Source of the DNA: Haliclystus octoradiatus
Taxonomy: Eukaryota > Cnidaria > Staurozoa > Stauromedusae > Haliclystidae
DNA: 64,000 bases
Direction: 5' to 3'
NCBI GenBank assembly: GCA_916610825.1
Contig: OU744446.1
Location: 16,426,538-16,490,537 of the forward strand
Made by a program: the position numbers and the translations under genes. Position 1 is the stretch's first letter. Each line of letters starts with the position of its first letter. Below, in pieces: positions 48,362-60,700 of the stretch. The notes under the pieces are model-generated. The model was not told the DNA's origin. It did not search any database and saw nothing but the letters and a program-made list of their open reading frames with translations.

Positions 48362-50868
48362 GCTAATAACACCGCCGCGGTTAGTGACGAAGTATCAACT
48401 ATTGCGGCACACAAACGATATTTTATTGAAGGACGTTTCTCATCACATCGCTATAACTTTATGTTAGATTTCGGTTCTACTATCTCTATTATACCTCGTA
48501 ATTATTTATCACCATCTGAATTTCAACCATGTAATATTAATCTAACTTCTGATAATGGTACTATCAATGTTTATGGACAATATCGTACCTCTATCTCGTT
48601 CAAGTCATTACGTCGTTCGTATTTTTATTGTTGCTGACGTTACACATCCGATTATTGCTTGTGATTATTTATCAACAAATAAACTTATTTTAGATTTTAG
48701 TCGTAATTCAATTATTGATCCTCTTACTGATTTTACTGTTCCCTTGACAACCGCTGCTATATCATCTGATTATCTATTATATCAAATATAAACATTTCAG
48801 AAAGTTTTTCTCAATCTATTCAAACATTAATTAATGAACATTCTGACATATTTGCTTCTGTTGATGGTAGCGTCTATTCAGATTTAAACTCAGTGAAACA
48901 CAGCACTGTTCATCGTATTGGCACTGGCTTATCGCAACCAACACACTGTCGTCCTCGTATTCTCTCTTGTAACAAACTTGACGCTGCAAAGCAAGAATTT
49001 CAACATCTTCTCAACGCCGGCTACATTTTACCGTCAAATAGCTCTTGGGCGTCACCTCTTCACCTCGTAGCCATATACCTACAGGTATACCTACAGGTCA
49101 GTATCGCACTTGTGGTGATTATCGTTCTCTAAATTCACTAACTAAACCTGATCACTATCTTCTACCTCATATTCAACATTTTACACAAACTTTGCATGGT
49201 AAATCAATCTTTTCAAAAATTTGATCTCGTCAAAACCTTCCATCAAATCACTATATCAGATCAAAATAAATAAAAAAACTGCTATCATTTCACCTTTCGG
49301 ACTTTTCCACTTTAACCGTATGCCTTTTGCACTCCGTAACTCCGCTCAAACATTTCAACGTTTCATTGACTCAGTTTTACGACCACTTACCTTTGCTTTT
49401 GCAAACATTGACGATATTTTAATTGCATCATAATCTATCGACGAACATTATCATTATTTATCACTATTATTTAAATAATTATCTTCTTATGGCCTTCAAG
49501 TTTACGTTAGCAAATGTACAGTTTCTACTCTCGACCTAGAATTTTTAGAAGGTATTCGTCCTCGTCCCATTAAAATTGAAGTCATCAAAGATTACCGTTA
49601 CCTACAACTCACAAAGAACTACATCGATTTATTGGTTGTATTAATAAACGCTTTATTCCACATTTTTCTGAATTAGCTATACCACTATATACTGTCATGT
49701 CTACCATACTACATTTTAATTGGACTGATTCTACTCAATCATTCACTAAATTAAAAGACACTTTATCATAACAGCTACTCTTACACCATCCCGATGCAAC
49801 AATTGTACATTTTCAATAGCTACCGACGCCTCCGATTATGCTCAAGGCGCTGCTTTACATCAATCGCCACCTTCAAGTCCTATTCCATTTGGATTCTTCA
49901 GTAGTAAACTTACCAACACTCAAAAATCTTACCGTCTCTACATTTGACAAAGAACTTTCAGCTGCATATCTTTTAAATCATTTATTGATGGTCATGAAGT
50001 TACTTTATTTTCAGATCACCGTCCTTTGATCAACCCTTCCGGTAATCACAAGCCACGCCCAAACAATCGTCAACAACGACATCTAGTCATCATTACTGAA
50101 TATGTCATACATATGCTTTCTATCAATGGAGCTGACAATGTTGTTGCAGATACATTATCACGATAAACTGACAATCCAACTCAAACTTCAGCTGACTCTA
50201 CTGCCACCGTTATCACAGCAACAACATCACGCCATCACCCTGATTCAACGACCACATGCACTGTCACAATGGCCATCACCCTGATTCAACAACCACATGC
50301 ACTGTCACAATGGCCATCGACCTACTCGCAATTGCCAAAGCTCAACAACATCATATCCACGACCAATGAACCTTTCATTGAAATCGTATCCTGTTGACAA
50401 TAATCTCAATCTATAATGTGATACTACACGAACATTACCTGGACCAATCATACCATCTGATCTTCGAGATTCAATCATACACCATTTTCACAGCCTTGGG
50501 AATTTTTGATTTCGCTGTACATTCACCATCATCAACGATCGCTATTTCTGGCCTGGCATGCACAAAGACATCGAACACTTTTGTCATATATGCATTGATT
50601 GTCAACGCCAGAAAGTCTCACCCCATACTCGGTCTCCCCATGGACTCTTTCAGACCATCCTCATCGATATCGCCGAAGTTGGTCCTTCCAAAGCCATCCT
50701 GCCGTATCTCTCTGTCCTTCATCACGCTATCTACTCACCATGATTGACCGTTATACTGGTTGGCTAGAAGCTGTTCCTATATGTGATATTACAGCATCTA
50801 CTAGCGCTACTGGATTTGTCACTCATTTGTCACTCAACTTTACATGTTACGAGGCTATAATAAAGTGA
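48362..50868 (+). pseudogene. Gypsy-type pol remnant
   Basis: Protease near 48460 (FMLDFGSTISIIP, with the usual D-[TS]-G replaced by DFG); RT from about 48890, with SSWASPLHLV, MPFALRNSAQTFQRFI and NIDDILIAS near 49410; RNase H from about 49795 (ASDASDYAQGAALHQ to the DTLSR-like end near 50165); integrase zinc region near 50555 (MHKDIEHFCHICIDCQRQK); core start MIDRYTGWLEAVP near 50740. Many stops and frameshifts; not functional. Confidence 0.8.
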
Positions 50869-51209
50869 GGCTGATCGAAGTCACTACACCAAGCTATAAG
50901 TGAGAGCAATAACTACCACTAATGCATAGGAAATCTCAAGTACGACACAAATATGATGCATTTACCTTCCATTTGACCTAGGCCACGTTCATAGTAGTAT
51001 ATTGTCGAGCCGCGTGATTATGATACTTGATAAGCGAGATGCGGGAGTGTATGGCAGACTAGTTTGAGGAGTGAGCAAAAATGATGTTGTATTAGATTGA
51101 TGAAATATATATATATTAAACATGAACTCTTGTATGTTATTTGACTCATATTGAAGATATCACATACATTTTCTAATTTCAATTTTTTCACCCCCCCCCC
51201 CCCCTCCAG
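50869..51209. other. No gene; C-run acceptor region
   Basis: Noncoding. A run of about 14 C residues (51191-51204) followed by TCCAG forms the apparent acceptor of the next exon. Confidence 0.4.
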
Positions 51210-51662
51210 CAAGATCAAGTCCTAACAGAGCTATCCGACCATGCAATGAAATCAGATGACGAAACAGATAAAGAGGCTACGAAACTTACGCGTGAATACC
51301 TCATGGCGTGTGATGAAATATTTGAAAGAGGTTTACTGTCGCATGAAATGATCACCATTGAAAATCAAAACGTCATCACAAACATTAAGGCTGGTTATAA
51401 ATATTTTCGGGATTGGTGGAATAATTTCCAAGATGGTGATGACTTCAAGCCCACATCAACGGATGAGCGTAGATTTATTACATGGCAAACATGGGATTTT
51501 CTGAGAATTTGTGTGTATGGTTTCATAACTTTTACTAACGAATTTTTAGAACAAAATGAAGGGTATTACATCTCACCTTTGAAAATCAATGGTAGTGCAG
51601 TAGAAATATTATCCTCCCAATTCAAGCTCGAAACTAACCATAAACTAACCCGGCCTCAGTAA
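51210..51662 (+). CDS. Unrecognised exon, possibly from a DNA transposase
   Basis: Open from an acceptor-like C-run/CAG at 51209 to TAA at 51662. An ATG lies in frame at 51246. The protein has YFRDWWNNFQ, RRFITWQTWDFLRICVYGF and SPLKINGSAVEILSSQFK. The last motif recalls the C-terminal N-x-x-x-E-x-[LF]-F-x-Q-[FL]-[RK] motif of several animal DNA transposases; this is an inference, not a family call. The frame goes out of register after HKL compared with the copy at 33 kb, so the true C-terminus is probably lost. An inverted partial copy lies at 33063-33512. Confidence 0.35.
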   Translation, partial: QDQVLTELSDHAMKSDDETDKEATKLTREYLMACDEIFERGLLSHEMITIENQNVITNIKAGYKYFRDWWNNFQDGDDFKPTSTDERRFITWQTWDFLRICVYGFITFTNEFLEQNEGYYISPLKINGSAVEILSSQFKLETNHKLTRPQ

Positions 51663-51905
51663 ATTACCCATCCACAAGATCTAGAAAATTATTCAAGAAG
51701 GATATCCATGGAATAACTAAAGCTGCACGTTGATACAGAAACACACCACTCTATTTAAAGAAGAAAATTCTGAAACGTAAATCAAGTCAAAACGATAGTT
51801 AAAAAGCTGTTTTTAATAAAGTGCTCTAGTTTTGAACATTAATTGAAAACAGATTATTTTGCCGATTATGATAATAACCAGATTGATGTTGATATTCAAT
51901 GCTTT

Positions 51906-52434
51906 AAAGCCCCGACCAAATTACTTTTTTTATTTCGCCAACATTCATAGGATTTAATCTGTCGCATTTTGGCGTTTTTCGCCAACATCTTGGGGATGGC
52001 CAGATTGCCAAGTGACTTTTTATTTTCGACAACATTCATTGGATTTTTGTTATTTCATTTTAGAGAAAAGCGGTTGATATTTTGAGGGTTGATGACTAGT
52101 TAATCGAGTTCGCCAATCCTGAGTCAAGCTGCGTCTTTGTTGACCAATCAGAAGAAGGTTCATATTTTCAACAAAATCCTATGAATGTTGGCGAAATAAA
52201 AAGTCATTTGGCCACTTCGCCAACATCGGTAGAGAACAATAGAGCTCAACAAAATCTGATGAATGTTGGCGAAATTTTTGAACGAATTCAAAATCCAAAA
52301 AAGTGAAATTCAACATCAGCCATCAAAATCCGAAAAAGTGAAGGTGGCCAAATGACTTTTTATCTCGCCAACATTCATCAGATTTTGTTGAATTCGTGAA
52401 TGTAGGCGAAATATTAGTCATTTGGCAGGGGCTT
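51906..52434. mobile_element. MITE with GCCCC-type terminal inverted repeats and internal palindromes
   Basis: The left end TAAAGCCCCGACCAAATTA and the reverse complement of the right end (TAAGCCCCTGCCAAATGA) match. The interior holds many copies in both orientations of a CGCCAACATTCAT-x-AGATTT block. It has no coding capacity. The insertion splits the foldback sequence GTTGATATTCAAT/ATGTTTTGAAA. Confidence 0.75.
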
Positions 52435-52561
52435 AATTATATGTTTTGAAAAGTCGCGCGTGGCAAAAAATCAAACAGAACAGGGTTTCATGATTCCTTC
52501 TGAACCGCGCGAATAAATGGTTTACTATTCACAAGAACCAAGTTTGTTTGTTTGCGAATCT

Positions 52562-54207
52562 CTCTCTCTCTCTCTCTCTTTCACGCTTTTCCGTCCCAGG
52601 ACGAGGACACTGCGCGGTCAACAATAATCCGCCATGTTTTTCTATCTTTTGTTAGTTCTTTTAGTTCTTTAATGTTAAGTTTTCGTTTTATTATTTGATT
52701 GTCAGTTATGTTTTTTGTGCAAATTTCAACATTCAGTGCTTTTAAATCATCATTAATTATTTTGAGCCATGTCGTTTTTGGTGCCCCTCGTGGCTTTGGC
52801 CAGAACAGTAGTGCTTCATCGAGTGCTCGTTTGGCAGGAGTGCGTTCTGGCAAGCGTAATAAATGACCATACCATCTGAGTCGTCTGGCTTTTACTTCAA
52901 GACTCCAAGGTGACTGATAAGACATTTTATATAGTGTAGTGTTTGTGGTTTTGTCTTCCCATGTTAAGTTTAAAATTCTCCGTAACAGTTTTCTTTGAAA
53001 TATATCGATTGTGTTTTCATGATTGTGTGTACAAGTCCATAACTCACAGGTATAAAAAAATATGCTTTCTACATGCGTTCTGAATATTCTCATTTTAGTT
53101 TCTACTTTTCTACTTTCAAATATATATTTTAACTTATTGTATGAATTAATCGCTAGTATTTTCTGTCTATTTATATCTTTATCTGTATCTAAAAGGCTTC
53201 CTAAGTATTTACAGTTTTTCCAGTCTTCATTTTCACCTGTTCCTCGTTTTATTAGGGCCTACATATTCTTCAGTCTTGGTATCATTGACTTGTAAATTAT
53301 ACGCTTTCAACATGTCTGGTATTCTTTTTCTAATTCTTTGGTTGTCTTCTTGATTAGTTGTTATGTAACTGATATCATCTGCATATTGTTGGTCTATTAA
53401 AATTTTATGTTGGTCTCCTATTATATATGTGTGATCATGAGCATGCGATGGATTAGTGATGTGATTACATTTTTTAAGTGCATCAGCTAGATAGATTACA
53501 AATAAGATGGGACTGAGACAGTCACCTTGTGGTACACCAATATTACTATTGATATTTTTTCCTATTGTTTCCTTCAATTTAACTTTTAAAGTAACATCCT
53601 CTATTAGTATTTTCATCATATGTAGCTCATCGTTATCTAAGATTTCCTTCAATATATTGATCATATCGCATCTTCTGACTGTATCGAATGCTTTTGACAT
53701 ATCTAGTAATAATAATATAATTTGATAATTCTCTGAGGTAATTGCTTTTTCTGCTAGTATTTTAAAGCTGAACACTTGTTCAGTGGTACTTCTGCCTTGT
53801 TGGTATGCTGCTTGTGTCAAGGGAATCTTTTTGTTGAACTTTCCTAGACATCTTCGTAACATACAAATGGCCAGGAGTTTTCGCAGTACAGAAAGTAAAA
53901 TGACAGGTCTCAGGTGAGCTGCCGGGCCTGGCTTCTTGCCTGGTTTTGGCAATGGTACAAGAAGCCCTTCTTTGATTTCTTTTGGAAACTCACCTGTAGC
54001 TGCAATTATATTAAATATGTCACTTATCTGTTGACTAATATGAGCTGGACCATGTTTTAAAAGTTCTGCGTTTAAATTATCAATGCCTGGACTTTTTCCG
54101 TTTTTCAAGGACTTGATAGCTGATTTAACTTCTTGTGGATTGAAAGGTTCTTTCATCTTCTCTGGTTGTATTGTTGTAATGTCTTTTTTTGAAGTTTTAC
54201 AAAAATT
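52562..54207 (-). mobile_element. 5'-truncated LINE (RTE-like) with (GA)n tail
   Basis: Minus strand. The ORF ends at 52581 and is followed at once by a short GA-repeat tail. An 11-bp direct repeat TTTGCGAATCT flanks it (52551-52561 and 54208-54218). Only the RT and C-terminal region remain; the endonuclease is lost to 5' truncation, as usual for target-primed insertion. Confidence 0.85.
52581..54156 (-). pseudogene. LINE reverse transcriptase remnant
   Basis: First part (54156 to 53233): RT with SLKNGKSPGIDNLNAELLKHG, LLLLDMSKAFDTV, GVPQGDCLSP and QYADD. A frameshift near 53250 separates it from the C-terminal part (to 52581), which contains KLLRRILNLTWEDK and RRLRWYGHLLRLPE, a pattern common in RTE-type and related endonuclease-reverse transcriptases. 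The gap 53093-53233 is coding in the second frame. Some RT-like sequence continues 5' to about 54190. Confidence 0.85.
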
Positions 54208-54780
54208 TTTGCGAATCTGACCCCCAGAAATTTTTTCGCATCAAAACGAGATGATCTTAAAATAGCTTTTGAGGCCAATTCTCAGTGATCTTGCCATGGC
54301 AGAAGGGATCAAAATGTTTGGAAATGATCGACATTTGGTCAACAAAGATAGACTTTTGAGGATGTTATTGATGTAGGACAAAGATGTCGTGTTTAAATTT
54401 GAATTATTCAATGCTTGCGGATGTTAAATATATTTTATTTGGTTGATTTTCTCAAAGGTAAGATAATATCATGGCCTGTTCAAGACTCTCAAAAACACAG
54501 ATCTGAGTTAGACAATCTTGGTTCTATTATAATATCTTGGTAAATATCAAACGTCACTATTTAAAAACATGATGAAAATCACATTTCAGGTAGATAGTAA
54601 TACTTATTATATAGAAACAGAAAGGTTTCGAAATGTTTACATCAATGAATACAAAATCAAATGCATATAAAACATGACAATATAAGAATGTATAAAAGTT
54701 TTATCTACAAAACAATAAAAAGGATGAAATACAAAACTGGATGATAAAAATAGTACGTCATGTGTTTGAAAAATATTATG

Positions 54781-57700
54781 TTACCATTCCGATTTGACTT
54801 CTTCAGCAAAAAAGCGACTAATTTCATCAGAAACAATATATTTCAATTGTTGATTCTCAATACGTGATGTCATACGAAGTAAATTCAATATGGTTGCACC
54901 ATTATTTTTTATTTCTTGCCACTTCTCAAGAATTAGTACACCTTTTTTATGAACATCTACACATAGATCATTGTTAATGACTTCAAGATCTTTTGGATTT
55001 AATCCAAGTAACTTTGAAAATAGACCATAATGTAAGCCAACTGTTGTTCCCAAATATTCGAATAATAAATATGAGATGTCACTTACAGCAGAATATATGA
55101 AGTCCAAAACTATAGAATGAAACAAAAACAAGCAATTGATATGTACTGCATGAAAAAAAAGCAACGAGGTCTAAACACGTGGACGTGTGAGCGTTCTACT
55201 TAGTATATGTGTAATTTTTACAGTATTTATGGTATTTATCTATTTAACGCAATTAGTCAATCTTCTTTTTCACCTTTTAACTGTTTTAAATTGAATTTTA
55301 GCTATATAAACAGGATATTATAATAGAACCAAGATAGTCTAACTCAGATTTGTATCTAAAGAGTTTTAATCAGACCATAATATTATCTTACCTTTGTGAA
55401 AATCAACAAAATAAAATGTATTTAACATCCTCAAATATTGAATAATTCAAATTTAAAAATAACATCTTCGTCCGACTACAATAACATCCTCAAAAGTCGA
55501 TATTTGTTGACACAATGTCCTTGGCCCTGACCCAATATCGATCATTTCCAAACATTTCGATCCCTTCTGACACGGCAGAATCACTGAGAATTGGTCTCAG
55601 AAGCTATTTTAAGATCATCTCGTTTTGATGCAAAGAAATTTTCGGGGTTCAGATTATCAAACAAACAAATTTAGTTTCTTGTGAAAGTTGAACATTTATT
55701 CGCGCGGTTCAGATGAAATCATGAAACACGGTTCTGTTTATTTTTGCAACGCGCGACATTTCAAACATATTGAATATCAACAATGTTTAATAAATGTTTA
55801 ACTTTTCACAAGAAGCTAAGTTTGTTTGTTTGATAATCTGAACCCCGGAAATTTTTTTGCATCAAAACGAGATGATCTTAAAATAGCTTCTGAGGCCAAT
55901 TCTCAGTGATTCTGCCGTGTCAGAAGGGATCGAAATGTTTGCAAATGATCGATATTGGGTCAACAAATATCGACTTTTGAGAATGTTATTGAAGTCGGAC
56001 GAAGATGTTGTTTTTAATTTGAATTTTTCAATACTTGAGGATGTTAAATACATTTTATTTAGTTGATTTTCACAAAGGTAAGATAATATTATGTCCTGTT
56101 TAAAACTCTTTAAAACACAAATCTGAGTTAGACTATCTTGGTTCTATTATAATATCTTGATATAAATAATAATTATTATTAGTATGGTCTACATTTGCAA
56201 CTTCCTTTAAAGTAAATAAATAGTTTTGGAGAAAATAAAAACATTGAGAATCTACTATACCTTCTCCAATTGTCTCTGGTGTTCCACACAAAAACGAGGC
56301 ACGTATATCTTCGATTTCATTTGGCTCATCAGAATTTAGTACTTTCTCAGAAACAAAGTCGAGTAATGATTGTGTCAAGTTGGAACTAAATAATTGATGA
56401 ATTTCTTTGTCGTATTTCGATCCTTCATAGTATGTGATGGTATGCATACCAAAATTCTCAGCTTCCATATTTAAGAATCGCAAAATTGGAGGGTTCTAAG
56501 AAGACAAAATAAAATGACCTTTTTATTCCTGCCGTTCAGGGAACAATTGACGTATACTACCTTTGACCGGCGGTCGCATGCACAATTATTGAACAATACA
56601 ATTTCTGCAGGCACATATTTCTAAAAGTTAAAGTATTCTTTATCTATAAATAATCCATAAGGTTTATTAATGAAACCGATTACGGTTAGAGGTGCATATT
56701 GCGTAAGGATGCAACTAATCACTTTATCTATAAATAGTGTCAGTTTAAATTGCTTGACAAGGAAAATTTCCGGTAAAATATTTGCAGCCATTTTTAAAGC
56801 AAAACCATGTGGTCGCTGGCACTGAAAATGGTTTCGATCCCTGGTTGTTAAGTATTCCCATATATATAACAATAGAATGGCTAAAGTAATGGATTCATAC
56901 AGGCATTTCTAAAATAGGAATGCACTCACACACACAACAAAGACTCAATCAAATATAGGTTACAATATTTGGACTATTCGATCAATGCCTATCGTTTCCA
57001 ATTGGAAATGTTAATTGGAGAAGTTGTAAGATGCAGCGATCTTTATGTAGCCTAATTAAATTAAAGTATGTATATTGGTCACAGCTAAATTTACTAGAGG
57101 TTTGAGCTACTAGCGTGTGCAAAGTGTGTTGCTATTGAGGATCACAACACTAAAATCTACAGGAAATTGAAAAAGAATTAATAGGTCTACAAACAAATCT
57201 TACCATTTTGTCTTGATCATGAAACTTTGCTAACGTGGCAATAAGTTTTCCTTTTTCAGTTTTGACACTCAGTCTTGTGCTTTTACAATTCAGATCAACT
57301 CTACTCATTTGAAATGATGTTTGTGATTTGTATGCAGCTGAAAACCTTACAGGAAAAAGGTATATCATTATTTAGATCCAACTATTCAAGATGAAGAAAG
57401 CAGAATCCCTCATCATTTTGTGGAATATCATCATCTGATTACACATACAATTGTGTGTAATATGTATAGGAACACAATTGTATGCCATGTAGGTAATAAT
57501 AATAATATTCCATTTTCAGTTAACTAGGCACGATAACTGATAGTCACCAGCCCGTTAGTACAGATGGTTGTTTATAGCGGGGACAAAAACATATTTACAG
57601 ACATACATATATGACATTTCGGGATAGGTGCCAGGATAACTTGAAAGTTAAAAAATTTGTTTAGTTCATGAACTATTCATAAACTACTCATGAAGTGTTT

Positions 57701-60700
57701 AATGTTCATGACCATCATAAGCTGGTCATGAACAGTTCATGAACAGTTCATGAAAATTGGGCTACCTAACATTCATGAGCTGTTAGACACAGGGTAGACA
57801 CATTGCAATAACGTATGCCTATGTTGTCTATTCATTGCAAGAGAAGAGGGGAATATTTGTCCAAGTTAAAGAAAAACAAACTGTCAACACTGGACATAAA
57901 GAGTTTCATTCCATCATTATTCATGCTTAGGCAGATTAAAGAATAATTCACAATCGGGATTTGAGGAAAGCGAAATAAAAGTTTTTACCATAAACCGTAG
58001 AACCATAAATCATAGTGAAAATAGTAGAAGTAGCAGCAGTACATAGTTGAATCAAAAAAGGGATGCACTATATATGGAATGATTTACACGGTTTACAATA
58101 AATACATCATCCCTTTTACTTGATGTACAGTAGACATCAAGTTTGGTTTTACATTGTAACATTTCCATGTGTAGGACCATATGTCTCACATGTTGATACA
58201 AGTGTTGTATAAAAGGGACTAACACTGTGGAAGGAAAATCTTCAATATAGAATGAGTCTCAGGTATGACCCAATTTAATTAAATGAGAATGAATGAACAG
58301 TTAAATGAGATTCTTATGTAATTCTACCGAGGTTAAACAATCATTATTAAGATGCAAAGACTGGTGAGTTATTTACTATGTAGGTGGCTATTTAGATTAG
58401 TATATGTGACAGCAGACCACAAGGTTCCAGGGTCGAGACATGTGGCTGTATTTTGGGTGTTGTTTTGCCAGTTTGCTGCCTAGGCATCATATTTTTGTTA
58501 TTGACTTCTGCTCAGTTAATTGCTCAGGTCATATTAGATTAGATTAGTTTATAGAAGTTCAAGGAACTCAAGAATGCTATTCAATATTAGGCTGCATGTA
58601 AGCAAAAACGGGTTGAATACCTTTTCCCTTTGTTTGCCTATCATGTTTTTCACTGAATTTAATCATTTATCATTTGGGGGTCTCTTCAGGGTCAGACAAA
58701 AGTAGGAGTCCTGGGATCCTAGATTTCGGAAAGTTAGAGTAAATCGATTTAGATTTAGAAAGTTAGATGATTCGAATAGAAAATTGATATATTTAATTAA
58801 TTATTTGTCAAACATCAACAACAAAAAAATCAGAAGAAAATGTTGATATGCATCTAGGATTCCAGAAGGCTGAATGTTTTGCCGGACCCTGGGTCTCTTA
58901 ATAAGGTGGCTGCTCTTCCTCAACGAAAGAAAACAGCTAACTTCAACATATGCAGTACAGTAGTCAGACTAAAATGTAACTCACGAAAGTTTTTCATCTC
59001 CATATCGTTTATCAGTCATTGACGCTCCACTACTGAGTGATACTACAATCTTTTTCTTTAGTTTATCTGGTACGTGAAGAGCAGATCGACGATCGACCAA
59101 TTCAAATCCTTCTTCAAAGAGCCACGTATCATCTTCTAGTGAAGGTGAACATACAACGCGAGAATGCCAAAGATCTGGCTCAATAAATTTGTTATACCAT
59201 GAAAACTTTGGTGGACCAGTATCTCGTGCCCAACATTTTAAAAGCATTTCAAGAATATGTGGCTCAAGCTTTCTGATTGGTCCTTGGAAAATACCCCATC
59301 TACAAAACAGAAAGTATAAATTAGAGATAGTGTGATACGGCAAACCTGTTATATCGGTCACTTACATGCAGCCGCCAAACGTCTATAGTTGTCACTCTAC
59401 AATGTCTAAAACAATTTTCTATTGAATTAAGCCTGTCAATTGAGTCAATCATGTGAAAGATTGGTTTGCATAAATCTGTATTTTTAACTGATTGTTAACC
59501 TTGATATATTAGCTTGAATACAGTGAGCATTTCTGATGTGACGAGAAAAGAAATAATATAGTTTCATTTAGTTGAAAGTTTCATATAGTAGACCCTTTGA
59601 TGTTTCTTCTGAAACTTCCTAGACATTTTTTGGAGTAAATTCTACATCATTCTCATCATTTAAAAATATATTTGTCCTGAAATAATTGACTACTATTCTG
59701 TGTCTATTATGTTCAATTAAAGCTCCAATTCAACCATTAGCCCTTGTGCAGTTCTTATGGGTTCCCAATCAAATTTTTTCATCAGTAGGTTAGATTTTGA
59801 AAATGGCAGGAAAATGAATCACGACATGACGAAATTGATTTGCATAATTTGCAGTAATTTTTCAGAATGGATACATGATGGCGAGCTTATTAGAAGTACT
59901 GTGTACCAGGATCCGATAAGATCTCCATTTTTTGGCCGGATCTGGATCTGCACCCTTCAAATATCTGGCTGGACTTGAACAGGATCGAAAATTGATTCTT
60001 ATAGCTACATAAACAGTGGAGTAGAGAAGAAATAAATACTGACGTTTAATTGCAATAGACATTATACTGCAAGTGAGTTAAATTATTTAGCAAATAATAC
60101 GAGTTAGGTGGGATGGGAAGGGACTTTTTTTTTCAATCATTTTTTGGACCTGCATTAGGACCTGCATTGTTCATACCAAAATCAGATCCGGATCTTAAAA
60201 ATAAAAGATCCAAACACCTTTTCTATCTATATGTAAATGTAGGCCTATTTGTAAACGAGACTTTCATGAAAGTGATTATAATTCACTACCAACCCCAAAA
60301 CCATGAAAATGCCATGAAAGTGTTGTGAAAACACCATGAAAATGTAAAAAGTGAAAATCACCATCTTTAAGTCATGAAAAAGTTTGAAAACCATGAAAAC
60401 ATTCATATTCATGATGCTAAAATGTGAAAATACTATGAAAGTGCGATGGGTTTGGTGTCAGTAGTGATTGTAACCTATATGAGATACTGTTGTTGTTCAA
60501 TTAGCTAAATCATGTAAACTCATAACAACACAAGTAAAATATCAATTGTACAATACTTACTGTCCGAAATGCGTAGTGTCGAATGAAATAGTAAATCTTC
60601 CTGTTATTTCAATGAGATTATCAGGATGAACTTTCCATACACAATCAGAATTTTCTCTATAACATATCAAATATCTCCCACCAAATGCATAGCCAAAGCC

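Larger units (their letters stand above)
47440..50868 (+). mobile_element. Decayed Ty3/gypsy-type LTR retrotransposon, 3' truncated
   Basis: Pieces occur in the normal gypsy order: gag, protease, reverse transcriptase, RNase H, integrase. They are scattered over three frames. The sequence breaks off within the integrase core near 50868. No LTR pair recognised. An old, inactive copy. Confidence 0.85.
51885..54535 (+). mobile_element. Foldback element copy 2, interrupted by a MITE and a LINE
   Basis: The remaining pieces are GTTGATATTCAAT (about 51885-51900), the spacer (ATGTTTTGAAAAGTCGCGCG, 52439-52525), the start of an arm (52526-52561) and the rest of that arm (54208-54535, ending TTCTATTATAATAT). 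All are homologous to the intact foldback at 55315-56155. A MITE (51906-52434) and a 5'-truncated LINE (52562-54207) sit inside it. The other arm is missing. Confidence 0.7.

Noticed and set aside
48169..48414. Minus-strand frame across the gypsy remnant
   Set aside because: Antisense shadow of gag sequence.
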